A stretch of DNA of 64,000 nt from Blastobasis lacticolella (Eukaryota > Arthropoda > Insecta > Lepidoptera > Blastobasidae): NCBI GenBank assembly GCA_905147135.1, contig LR990042.1:16173545-16237544 (forward strand), given 5' to 3'. Numbering within the stretch: position 1 is the first letter of the stretch; the number at the start of each line of letters is the position of its first letter. The translations under genes and the position numbers were made by a program. Of this stretch, positions 54,369-64,000 are shown piece by piece. The notes below the pieces were generated by a model. It searched no databases. It was not told the DNA's origin and saw only the letters and a program-made list of their open reading frames with translations.

Positions 54369-56288
54369 TCAAGCGGATTCCTTCTTCTGATCTTTCGCGT
54401 CTTTACTTGCTTGAAGTGGGACGAACGGACTGGGATTGGACTGAGCCGGGCCGTAAGGGTAACGGGCATCATAAGCTCGGTTGAAGGGGTAGTTGTACCG
54501 CCGGTTGTAAGGGTCGTAGCGGTTGTTCAGCTGATTGTACCGGTTCAACGGGTCACCCAAAGGGTACCGGTCGTTTAAAGGGTACCGATCGTTCAAAGGG
54601 TATCGGTTGTTCAAAGGGTACCGGTCGTTTGTAGGGTATCGGTCGTTCAAAGGGTACTGGTTGTACAGAGGATCGTAGCGGTTGCGCAAGGGATCATACC
54701 GGTGGTTTGGGTCGTAGCGGTCGTTTCGGTCATACGGGTGGTTTGGATTATACCGGTTGTTCAAAGGATCGTAGCGGTTGTAAAGGGGATCGTAACGGTT
54801 GTACAGTGAATCGTAAGAATTCTTCTTCCCATCTACTATTGAGGGTGGGATGGGCAGTGGCGCAATTCCTCTTCCGTCGGCTGGGATGTGGACTCCCGAC
54901 GGGCGGAATCCTAGAATACAAATATGTGAATCAGCAATTTGACACTGAATATGTTTCTTATACTCAGGGTTTGAGATTGATCCTAGTCATGACAAAATAT
55001 CTAGTCTCCGTAAACTGAAAATTGGGCAGCAGCTTTTTCCATTGTTATTTTTATAACACTGCATGTCCAACCCGCTTGCCAAGCGAGGAGATTATTGCAA
55101 TAACCTCCCCTTTCGTGGCTGAGGCCCTAAGTCCTGCAGTGGACTGTTATGGACTGTGATGATAAAGTAATGTAGGTAGGTATATAAAAGTCCTCACCAT
55201 TCTCATCGGCAACGTAGTTCACCTGAATGGGTGTGCCTTCAGGAGAAACATAAGCATAACTTCCTTGCACGACCTGGATATAAAAACACGACATTTAATA
55301 TTCGAAACCGATTAAACGATCCGTTGTAGATTGTAGCTTTTTATATCTGACTCATTGACAAGCGAGCAGGCAGTCCACCGGATGGAAAGTGGTCTGTCAC
55401 CAATAATGTCTACGATTCATGCATTTAGGTTTCATGCAATAACTTCATCTGATTTCTTAATTTTGTTGTTTTAATTATAATATACCTGTGTCCCTTGAGG
55501 CTCTCCAGCGTTGTCGATGTACGAATCCTTCAAGTACCCAGTTTCTTGTGCTTGTTTGCCGTCTGCAGTTGAAAAACTGAAAAGTTTTTTATGCTAAGAC
55601 AGAGACAAGGGAAAATAATTGAGTTTGACTTAAATGAATATAGGAATAATATGTTAAATCTCGATAGCTTTCCGGGTTACTCCTGCAGATCTTGCATAAG
55701 CAGGTGTTGAACAGATTGAGTAGAAGTGAACAAAATCCATACCTGTTACCCCAGTTCTCCTGTAAATGAAGATCCTGTAAAACTGAGGGATACGTCCACC
55801 TTTGTACATACCATTGTATAGTTATGTAAATATGTAATATTGTTTTGGTGCAATCAATCAACACTTTTCATGTAGGATTATCCAACAATGTGATCCCACA
55901 TATTATAGAAAAAGTGCGATTTATCCAAAATTTTGTTCATGTAGTATGTTCACATGAACCAAATTTTGGATCACTCAGAATAGCTAGTTATTATAAAATA
56001 TTAGAAATACCTGAAGGAATAACTCCCATCGGCATTGTTTTCGTTAGAGTACGTCAGGATTGGTACGGCCGGGCCTCCAGCTGGGGTATAATACGGGTTG
56101 TTGTAGGGGTCATTGTACCCGGGTACGATAGGTCTGGGGCGCTGCCCGTAGGGGTAAAGGTTGGGGGCCCCAGTGGGGGGTAAAGCTGAGGGTAAAGTGG
56201 CGGCAGTAGAACCGAGTGGTACCGCGTGGAGAAGCTGCGCGTGCGTCAGTGTGATGAAGGCCACCACGCAACTTGTTAGGCGCAACAT
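54369..56288 (-). CDS. Gene E: RR-type cuticular protein with Tyr/Asn/Arg repeats
   Basis: 328 residues from four coding exons: 56288-56011, 55576-55486, 55273-55198 and 54910-54369, all with GT/AG ends. The start ATG directly follows an acceptor-like TTACAG, so a non-coding leader exon is likely. The signal peptide is MLRLTSCVVAFITLTHA. A Pro/Tyr/Gly/Asn-rich region runs to about residue 75. The RR chitin-binding core is roughly 85-158: NADGSYSFSFSTADGKQAQE, GSYAYVSPEGTP and VNYVADENGFRPSGVHIP. Residues 180-303 are tandem repeats, first of about seven residues (NRYDPLY) then of six (NDRYPL). A Lys-rich polar tail ends KDQKKESA. It should be a secreted chitin-binding protein; the repeat domain may add tyrosine cross-linking or flexibility (inferred). 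The exact CPR type is not assigned. Confidence 0.92.
54550..54665 (-). repeat. 18-bp coding tandem repeat in gene E
   Basis: About six 18-base units, on the plus strand AAAGGGTACCGGTCGTTT with changes, each encoding a NDRYPL-type hexapeptide. Flanked by 21-base units encoding NRYDPLY-type heptapeptides up to about 54820. Confidence 0.85.
55005..55170 (-). repeat. Dispersed repeat R1, copy 2, in gene E intron 4
   Basis: AACCTCCCCTTTCGTGGCTG, AGGCCCTAAGTCCTGCAGTG and GACTGTTATGGACTGTGATG, the inverse of 50645. It ends 28 bases from exon 4 (55198). Confidence 0.6.
55340..55445 (-). repeat. Dispersed repeat in gene E intron 3
   Basis: GAGCAGGCAGTCCACCGGAT and CTACGATTCATGCATTTAGG, as in gene D intron 2. 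Confidence 0.6.
55923..55971. other. 20-bp hairpin in gene E intron 2
   Basis: ATCCAAAATTTTGTTCATGT, a nine-base loop, then ACATGAACCAAATTTTGGAT: 19 of 20 positions pair and the other is a G-T type change. Short for a precursor microRNA, and flanking pairing is weak; it may be a small foldback repeat. Confidence 0.6.
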
Positions 56289-56387
56289 CTGTAACAAAAA
56301 CAGTATTTTGATAATTAGAACTCTGTTCTCACTTGCATAATACAAACCGTAATTGGCTTACGTCATAGGGAAAAAATGTTGAGGGTC

Positions 56388-56393
56388 TATATA
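56388..56393 (-). promoter_or_regulatory. Candidate TATA box of gene E
   Basis: TATATAGACC on the minus strand, about 100 bases upstream of the ATG. A GTAAGC donor at 56361 followed by the acceptor at 56289 could define a 72-base leader intron, but then exon 1 would be very short. Confidence 0.4.
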
Positions 56394-56480
56394 TTTAAAT
56401 TTCATGTTTATGTATGGAGTAGTTTTGGGGCCGGCCGCCGCATAGTAATTTTTTTTTTAAATCCCTTTTAATCTACATTA

Positions 56481-56615
56481 AGGACCGACCAGTCTGGAGC
56501 TTAAAATACGCCGTCAGGTCACGCTCAACAGCTCGCGTCAAAAACGCAACGCCTCAGCCGATTAGCTGCGGTATCGCAGCGAAAGCGTATTTGGAGCTCT
56601 GGTTTGGTCGGTCCT
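56481..56615. mobile_element. 135-bp MITE with TTA duplication, upstream of gene E
   Basis: Starts AGGACCGACCAGTCTGGAGC and ends with the inverse GAGCTCTGGTTTGGTCGGTCCT, flanked by TTA on both sides. A three-base TTA duplication fits the PIF/Harbinger group. It lies about 90 bases beyond the candidate TATA box of gene E. Confidence 0.75.
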
Positions 56616-56769
56616 TTAATCATAAACTACAGTAGATCATTTTATGTTTCAGGTCCAATTCACGTCAATAATAATATTTGATGTATAGTTTGAGTATCAC
56701 CACCACGCGCAACCAGAAGGGATTGTTACAACAGGGATTATTATTTAGTTTGACTATTGTTGCACTCCG

Positions 56770-57015
56770 TGTGGTGTCCGGCAGAGTTGAATAGCACCAA
56801 CCCCTTACACTCACGGGTGTCGTACAAGGCGAATAATGTTTTTGAGGCAAAAGATCAAGAGTCTCCGTAGTCTGGAAAATAGGCAGCAGCATTTTTCATT
56901 TAAACACTGCAATCTCCAACCCACCTGCCAAGCGTGGAGATTATGGCAATAACCTCCCCTTTCGTGGGAGAGGCCCCTGGTCCTGCAATGGACTGTTAAG
57001 GATTGTTGCATTACA
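56770..57015 (-). repeat. Dispersed repeat R1, copy 3
   Basis: GTGTCCGGCAGAGTTGAATA, ACCTGCCAAGCGTGGAGATT, AACCTCCCCTTTCGTGGGAG and CCTGCAATGGACTG, the inverse of 50645 and the most complete copy. Confidence 0.65.
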
Positions 57016-59514
57016 TGAGTGGTTATCAGTATCTATTGTCATCAAAATTATTCTACAACATTAACTTCTTAATGAAGAAAAATCTAAATTAACTCAGAAA
57101 ACGTAATTTAACATGGAGTCCTACATATAATACTACCCATTACCTACCTACCTATTCCCGGCGGTATTATCTAGATTATCATCTATAACTAAATTAACTA
57201 AAATTTATCAAGTAACCTATTATAGAAACAACAGGCATTTAAAAACAAATGCCTTTATTGTATTCGTTTATCATTTAAGCACAAATACTGACACAAAAAC
57301 TGTTTCATTGACTTATTTAACTTCAAATTAGTATGTCTTTTTTATATTAATTTGACTAGCCTAGGTTATAAAAACACAACAAAAGGTGACAAATTTTACG
57401 CCGTTTGCACTTTTGATTCTCACGAGAAGCTTTAATTAATCGCGAAACAATGGGTGTCATAAATTAAATTTAATTGGAACAAAGTAATATGCATAGCCTA
57501 ATTGGCATAACTCAAAGATAACGAAAATTAAAATCTTGCGGTCTAATAGATTTCACAACACTAGTGATTTCGTTTACAGAATTTGCAATCTAAATTATTA
57601 ACAACTTTTGCAACAAAACAACTGATAGAATGTGGTGACTGTCTCTACATTTACCCACATAAACTTTTATGATTCGTTTTGGTTTCATATTATAAAATTG
57701 AAGGCAGATGGAACACAGGCTATTGAGTCCTACCTCCACCAGATAAATATTCTTGTATGCATTAGGCATGAATAGGTTCTGTTTCGTTAAGAAAATTTAA
57801 ACATTCTCATGAAATTCTTATTAGTTGCTATAAACCGTTCAGTTTCTATGATTTTTTTGTGATATTGAAATATGTAAGTAGGAAAATGTTGTACTTTAGT
57901 ACCATAATGCTAACAATGTCTTTTAAGATTCCAAAAAATATTCTAGGTTTTTACAGTCGGTGAGGTACCACGGAAAAAAACATTTTAAGTTCCCAAATCC
58001 ACCACAATCCCAAGGTACCGTTTTTCTTAAAATCTTGTAATATCAGTATAATATGTTTAATAGAACTAGACAAAAATGCACATTTCTACTCCAGATATAA
58101 TACTTCGCTTCGACTTCCTTCTATAGCACTTTGAATTAATTTTTTACAATTGCCACCGCACGCACGCAGCCCTCGCCCAACAATTCTGCGCACTCACAGT
58201 TATTTCTGTTACCTCAATTAAGTTGTTCGTTAAATCCAACTGCACACGTTGTTCTCAAAATGCTACTGTTTGCCGTGAGATCCAAATATTCCATTTATAG
58301 GTAGCAGGGTTGCTTTGTGCTGATATTTTTTGTTGTGCCATCGCTAGAACGTGAGGTTCACACACGTCCCTCCTACCATCGGCTGTTATTAGCCAGAACT
58401 TCGTATTCGGTGCATGTTGTAGAACACGAGCAGACTTGGCAGCATTTAGTAATTTAGACCCGAAATTGCTGTAAGTGCACCATAGAGTACATGCACCCTA
58501 TTCTATTACATGATTGCAGGTTGCACCACCGGTGGTCTATGTTCACCGCGGCTTGTTATTGCTCAAAAGACGAGCGCATGCGCCACCGACCGATTTGTTT
58601 TAACAACATGTAAATCAGTAACCTATTTCAATGTTTCAACATTGGCTTGTTTCGTGCAAATTATAGTTTTACCATGTTTAAGTGCATACTAATATTATTG
58701 AATAAAATATATTTGAATTAGCTAATTTCTGGAACAAACAGAAATTCGTACCCTAACAAAGTTTCACTGTCTATGGAATGACATTTTTTTTAATCAGGTG
58801 TGGGTTAGGATTATGCCCATCTGTGGCTATCCTGCAGTTAAAATGGTGATTAGGGCACCACTAGTTTAAATATCTTTGCAATGGGACTTGTCCAGAAGTG
58901 GTTGTCCTGCCTGTGATTCATGATTTTGATACGATGATTAAAGATCATCAAAGGCGATATGTTGGCTACTTTAACGCGATTTCGTACGCGTGTTTCAGCG
59001 GAAGCACAAACGCACAGACAAACATGCAAATATTCTTAAAATTGACTAATTATCTAATCAATACCTATAGTAATAATTTTTCTCAAATATCTACTATTTA
59101 CAAACATCAACCTGTGCATAGATGTATCAACTGAATTAGATTAAACATGGCCTACATTTTAAATTGGACCCCAAATTACCAAGCTGTGTACATCAACATC
59201 CATTCGGCGCCATTTTCATATTCTTATAGTTTAGCTGGTCTATTATGATTCTACATCAGGTGTTCCAGTTTCCAAAATCAATAATATTTTATATATTGCC
59301 CTAACTTCAAAGCTACACCACAAAAAAGTATACAAACAGACAGTCATTCAAAAAATTTAAAAATTCTTATTCTATTACTGTTTCTTCCTCGCCCTTATTT
59401 ATTTTTGTATGAATATATTCAATGTATGTGTACATTTTTACCATTTTATTATATATTGTATAGATTAAAACTCATAAATATTAGAAATTTCCCTTAGGCG
59501 ACAATTAATAAAAT
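57016..59514. other. Intergenic, no gene recognised
   Basis: AT-rich. The frames at 58510-58692 and 58898-59134 show no recognisable features. Confidence 0.45.
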
Positions 59515-59765
59515 CACCTTGGCGTTAATATCCCGGTTATGCTTGTGGACCATGATCCAGTATTTGGCAGATCAGGTAATTACAGTGGAGCGACTGCCAT
59601 CTGATCTCCGTGACCCTGCTACCAGGGGAACCTGACCAGGTTGGATCATGGTTACTCATTCAGTCGCCTGAATGTGCAGGTTTCATCACGATGTTTTCCC
59701 TTATCGTGTAGCATTGGTTGGTGTTCAACTCAGAAAAGAGTCATTGGTATATGGCGGCAGTGTTA
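59515..59765 (-). mobile_element. tRNA-derived SINE, copy 7, partial
   Basis: The complement of the SINE tail (CTTGGCGTTAATATCCCGG), body (GACCATGATCCAGTATTTGG, CATCTGATCTCCGTGACCCT) and part of the central region to CAGAAAAGAGTCATTGG. The tRNA-like head is lost. Confidence 0.8.
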
Positions 59766-59849
59766 TTCGATACAGTGTAGGTACCCGCAACAGTGCAGAT
59801 CCCTACCCCTGCGCATAAGCGAAGATGAAGTCAAGCGCACGAATCAGGT

Positions 59850-60375
59850 CAAATAAATCTGTACTTAGCGGAACCGGGGACATCGATAGCGACGTCAAAG
59901 CCCAAATATCCGGCTTGGGCTTGGCTTGTGACCCTAAAATGCTGATAAATCTGCGACAAGTCTATAAGACCATCATTAGACTTGCTCTCCTACTGGAGCG
60001 AAATAAGCAGGAGCTGCACGTCACGTTAATGAAGATTCTGCGGTAGATGTGTGGAGTTTCACGGAAGCATCGCGTTCGAAACGCCCATACTCGGGGTAGC
60101 CTTGGCGTCCGTGATATCGCAGATAAGCTACAAGAGTGCCTTCAATGATATGGCTACATCTTGCGCAGACCGGCGAATTATGTGGGGTGCAAATGTCTGG
60201 CCATTCCGCCCCCGCGGGCTCGGGAAGGATTGGTCGGCCCAAGAAGCGATGACTTAACGTCGTCAAGAATTATATGCGTGCAAAGAAGCTCACCATCAAG
60301 GATGCCGAAGACCGAGTGAGCCGTGGCGCGGGAGCGCAACCGGAACCCTGTGCCAAGATGATGATGATGACACAA
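59850..60375 (+). pseudogene. RTE LINE C-terminal fragment
   Basis: Plus-strand frames give LINLRQVYKTIIRLALLLER, QELHVTLMKILR then MCGVSRKHRVRNAH and RGSLGVRDIADKLQE, recognisable as the RTE polymerase C-terminus, followed by KDAEDRVS-like sequence and CCAAGATGATGATG. Broken by stops and shifts. Confidence 0.75.
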
Positions 60376-61343
60376 ACAAAAAATAATGCCGATACAGTGC
60401 GTTGAGATGTTGTGTGATGTCAAATTCGGTCAAATTTTGCTGAGAAGTGACTTCACGAGCCTCCACTTCTTAACTTTCAAACGCTTTATCTTTGATTTGA
60501 TAAATAAATAATGTGTGTAATAAAAAATAATGTCAATATATTTTAAATCTAATTGACGGTCCTAAATAAAAAAGATTGACCCAGGCGTCATCCTCATTAT
60601 GAAGTTGGTAGATAGTTATGTACCTACAATGCCATCGATAAAATCATGATAACAAGTATTAATTGGCATATTTGTTAGATTTAATTATATTTTAGTGTTT
60701 TTGTAACCGTATAAATCCCACATAAGATAAAGCTAAGATTTCAAGAACATATTCTGAATGGCGTTATGAACCAGCTACGCTTGCCTAAACTGCCATTAAT
60801 AAAAAAAACAATAGCACTCCGTAACAGAAACAAGAAACTCCTACATGTGTACATGTACATGTGCATAATTCATCAAAAGAAGGTCAAAAACTTTGTTTCA
60901 TTAGCTCTAAAAGACAACAACAGCGATCCTTATCTCTTTGTCAATTAACCGACGTAATTATAATTCGTCTTTTTTTTAAATAGCGCGAGTAGAATTTATT
61001 AAGTAATTGAATTTTTTTGTTCACGTTATAATGCGAGATATCTTGATATAGTCAAGATTACTGCATTCATAGCGGAGTTGTCTACGTGCTGGCATACTGA
61101 ATTATATTACATAACAATACGTTTGAACGTGATGATCAGTTTACATGAGGCGATTTCAATTATATGCCGCATGCAGCCAGCCACAGACTCCTTTGCGACT
61201 CAGTCCCTAATTTAGACTTTTATAAACATGAGGAACTCCAGGGTCCGCGCTTCAGCAATTTCGAGCCGTAAACCGTTGGCTCTCGCGTCCAACTCGTGTT
61301 GTCCAATCCATCTTTCTTGATCCTCCCGCGGCACTTCTTTCCT
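60376..61343. other. Intergenic, nothing recognised
   Basis: AT-rich; no supported feature. Confidence 0.5.
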
Positions 61344-61534
61344 GAGGGCCTAGTGTGAGTTCCGCTTCGATTTTACTTAACTATCGCGTTTGCGTTTACG
61401 TCGAAATTAGTATGAAGAAGAAAACTTCATTTACGTACCACTAGGCGGCGCTATATATTTTTTCATACTAATTTTCACGTAAACGCAAACGCGATAGTAA
61501 AGTAAAATCGAAGCGGAACTCACACTAGGCCCTC
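61344..61534. mobile_element. 191-bp foldback MITE
   Basis: The left arm GAGGGCCTAGTGTGAGTTCC and the following CGCTTCGATTTTACTT, ATCGCGTTTGCGTTTACG and AAATTAGTATGAA are mirrored by the right arm ending CTCACACTAGGCCCTC. The arms are over 70 bases with few differences; the central loop contains CCACTAGGCGGCGCTATA. Non-coding. Confidence 0.85.
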
Positions 61535-61550
61535 TGATTCCTGTCAGGTA

Positions 61551-61790
61551 GAGGCACAAATTTTCAACGTATTTCTGGATCTTACGCAATACGTTACCAT
61601 ACCAACACATGCGAGTCTCTTCAATCTTATATGAAATATCTCGCACACTTTGGATACTATAAATGTATTCTTTAACGCACTTGGTCAAGTCGCGTAATGC
61701 CGCACATATCCACCGCAGCATTTTCCTTTCGTTCGCAAACCTCGTGGACTTACTTCGTGAGCGCCGACCAAATTTCGCGGCCATAGATCA
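61551..61790 (-). pseudogene. RTE LINE fragment
   Basis: The minus-strand frame contains RKMLRWICAALRDLTKCVKE, YKIEETRMCWYGNVLRK and KYVENL, matching the LRWICG...RWYGHV part of RTE polymerases. It directly abuts the foldback MITE. Confidence 0.7.
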
Positions 61791-62577
61791 GCATACAGCA
61801 GCTACAATAGATAATATGACAGAGGTATTCATTCAGCCAAACTCCTCAGGCTTTGAGAAATCAACATTATCCTGTACAAAAAGTCTTGCTACAACTTGCA
61901 CCAAATCGCGAAAATACGGTTAACCAGGCTAAATGACCCAGCATAGTAATATCGCGTTGAAACAATGTAAAATAGACCCAACATAAAAATATCATTACAA
62001 TCTGAAAACATCTCAGCGCGATTTCGTATCTACGCAATAGTTCTTGTACATTAATCGGTTTAAAGTGTGTTATTAGGCAAACTAGGAAACTATAAACACT
62101 GCACGGGCAATAGACAAAATAATCAAGTTCGTATATATTTCCCACGTTCAATACGAGTTAGCGTATAATTACAAAATATTAAATTTGTGCAGAAAAAATA
62201 TGAATAACTGGTTCATTTGCTTAAAATAGACCTTATTTAACTGATATCAATTGACTGCTATACATAGTAGATATAAAACAAAGTCGCTTTCCGCCGTCTG
62301 TTCTTATGTATCTACGTATGTGCCACTCGAAGTGTTACTAATGAGCAGTTTTCCAATAGGTATCTAAAGCATTCCTAACCAATCCCTAGATGACGCCCCG
62401 ACAATTTTGGTAATTGATAATTGCTTGATATAGGTTCTTAGCAAAGAGGATATAAACACTGGGTACGTTGTGTTGGATAATATTGTATTTAACAATAGTT
62501 TTCAACTATTTTAGAGGTTGTAATAAATTATTACTAACAAAACAAACATCAATTTGACTGAGTTAATCTTGCATTCA
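61791..62577. other. Intergenic with a short repeat fragment
   Basis: 62254-62330 holds ACATAGTAGATATAAAACAA and AGTCGCTTTCCGCCGTCTGT, a fragment of the element at 18014. Nothing else recognised. Confidence 0.45.
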
Positions 62578-62778
62578 CTATATATCAGTAAGTGAAAACA
62601 TCATGATGAAACCAGTCTTGTGTGTGTATGGGTAACCTGGTAGTAAAGTCACGGAGTTCAGATGGCAGTCGCTCCACTGTAATTATCTGATCTGCCAAAT
62701 CTTGGATCTTGGTCAAGGCGGACCCCGGGCTCTCGGGCGCGAGAGCACAAACGGGACATTAATGTCAAAATGATATAT
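62578..62778 (+). mobile_element. tRNA-derived SINE, copy 8, partial
   Basis: GTGAAAACATCATGATGAAA, CAGATGGCAGTCGCTCCACT, GACCCCGGGCTCTCGGGCGC and ACATTAATGTCAAAATGAT. The head is missing. Confidence 0.8.
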
Positions 62779-64000
62779 TACCGATAGCTTTGTCTTTACT
62801 AACTATACTAAACTAGCACTTTCGGCTGATGTGGTTTAAGCCCAGCATTGGATTGTCGTAGGTAGGTGAACGCGTTGTAGTCGTGCAATATGATATAAAA
62901 TATTAACAAGTATCAAATTTTCTAGTCGAAGTATTCGAGACACAAACACAAAGAAATTGGACATAGAGGTAAAACACAGACGTGAAGATACTATTTTTTA
63001 ATATTTAAAGTTCACAGACTGATACAGAACAATACGATGTTTCAAAATAAAAGTGCGATACGGATCGTTACTATTCATTCATTTCTTTTATTTTGCCTAA
63101 TAGGACGGTACGAATTCGCCCTTATTCGCGGTATCCCTCACGATGATAATATTGATAAAAATTTAATTACTTATCGAAATTGTGTAGGTACATCGGTGCT
63201 ATAGACTTTGGGGTACCAGCCATCGGGCATATGACATTCGAATTCCTTTTCTGGTTATCGACAAAAATATTAAAATTACATTGAACCGATCGATATCCAT
63301 ACTTTTTTTAGTTTTTGAATCTCTATGAACTTATTTTGACGCTTTCTTAGCGACATTGTCACAATAGTTATTCCTCCATTTTCCTTTTTAAACCCACTAA
63401 TTTTAGGCCATTTAATAATGTCGAGGTACATTTCCTTTTTTTTCGTCTATTATTGCCAGTACAATAACTTTAGTATACCTACTAAAAATCTATAGTTTGG
63501 CAAGAAAGTCGTGAAAAGAATGTTTTGGGAACTACTGCTCTCGCCTAAATTGGCCACACTAAATTACTGTCAATCTCAAATATTCTATACCTGTCTGTGG
63601 TCAATCTGACTTCAGCCGTCACATCATCTAGACATTGTCGTTATTTTGTTGTTGTTATGTTTAATTTTTAATGTGTAAATTTCTAGATATTTACTGTGTG
63701 GGATATTTATTTTCACAAGGAGTGCAAAAACGTATAAAAGCGGCACGAGAAAAGTAATATTTAGAGTTGTTCAAGATGTATGGCCGAAATTAGAGCATAT
63801 AAGTTTCTCTGCGATTTGGAAGACGTTTTCGGCCGAATAGCAAAGATTATCGATACGTAACATGTATCTCAATTTCGAAAATAATGTGACATTTTAGAAA
63901 TCATTTAAATTTATGTAAAATGAATGTGTTTTGTAGTATTGTCTATAAGATTTTTACCGTGGCTGGTCGAACAGAGAGTGAAACAGAAGATAGATAACAG
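62779..64000. other. Right end of window, possible gene start beyond
   Basis: No repeat recognised. TATAAAAG at 63733-63740 and a short frame at 63920-63997 lie here; see findings. Confidence 0.35.
63733..63740 (+). promoter_or_regulatory. TATA-like site near right edge
   Basis: TATAAAAG followed by CGGCACGAG is a strong TATA match. The nearest downstream ATG (63777) opens only a few codons. A leader exon with coding exons beyond the window is possible but unproven. Confidence 0.3.

Noticed and set aside
54707..55018. Plus-strand frame opposite gene E last exon
   Set aside because: Shadow of the tandem repeat region on the other strand.
1..64000. CRISPR arrays, bacterial operons or integrated bacteriophage
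   Set aside because: No regularly spaced identical repeats, no prokaryotic gene layout; introns, SINEs and LINEs show a eukaryotic nuclear genome.

Overview
The window looks like nuclear DNA from a moth or butterfly (Lepidoptera). The evidence is a set of split RR-type cuticular protein genes with the usual lepidopteran layout (a four-codon first coding exon, then GTAAGT), tRNA-derived SINEs, RTE and Jockey-group LINE debris, and short dispersed repeats of the kind that crowd lepidopteran genomes. The background is AT-rich, and most of the sequence is intergenic or transposon-derived.

Five host genes can be supported, all on the minus strand and all encoding secreted chitin-binding (Rebers-Riddiford, RR-1-like) cuticular proteins. 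They are gene A (15773-17365, 240 aa, five exons), gene B (32017-32916, 127 aa, two exons), gene C (37948-38629, 130 aa, two exons), gene D (44078-47147, 154 aa, four exons) and gene E (54369-56288, 328 aa, four exons). B, C and D are close relatives, sharing a TEPIPI stretch and a [11 protein letters not shown] ending of the RR core. A and E are more distant. E carries a long C-terminal Tyr/Asn/Arg/Asp/Pro tandem repeat that is the most unusual coding feature here. A, B, C and D have well-placed TATA boxes, and A also has a perfect match to the beta-FTZ-F1 consensus upstream. The products should be exported by the epidermis and bind chitin in soft, flexible cuticle.

Layout: 1-7100 is intergenic DNA with a SINE, Helitron-like repeats and a broken RTE LINE (5399-7066) that contains a GC-rich foldback insertion. 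A complete, apparently recent Jockey-type LINE occupies 7495-12774, with a perfect 11-bp target duplication, intact ORF1 and ORF2 joined by a TAATG overlap, and a 29-base poly(A) tail. Gene A follows. Then come an RTE fragment, a decayed second LINE (20935-24245) and many SINE copies up to gene B. Gene C, LINE 3' ends and gene D follow. The 47-54 kb interval holds minisatellite-like tracts, MITEs and a 529-bp locus made of two 164-bp nearly identical inverted arms around a 201-bp spacer. Gene E and its repeat-filled introns come next. The last 7 kb holds RTE and SINE fragments, a foldback MITE and a TATA-containing stretch at the right edge that may start a gene beyond the window.

The best candidates for something undescribed are the long inverted repeat at 53112-53640 (possible hairpin-RNA source), the repeat domain of gene E, and the 20-bp intronic hairpin at 55923-55971. 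All calls come from reading the sequence. Family names for dispersed repeats are inference.
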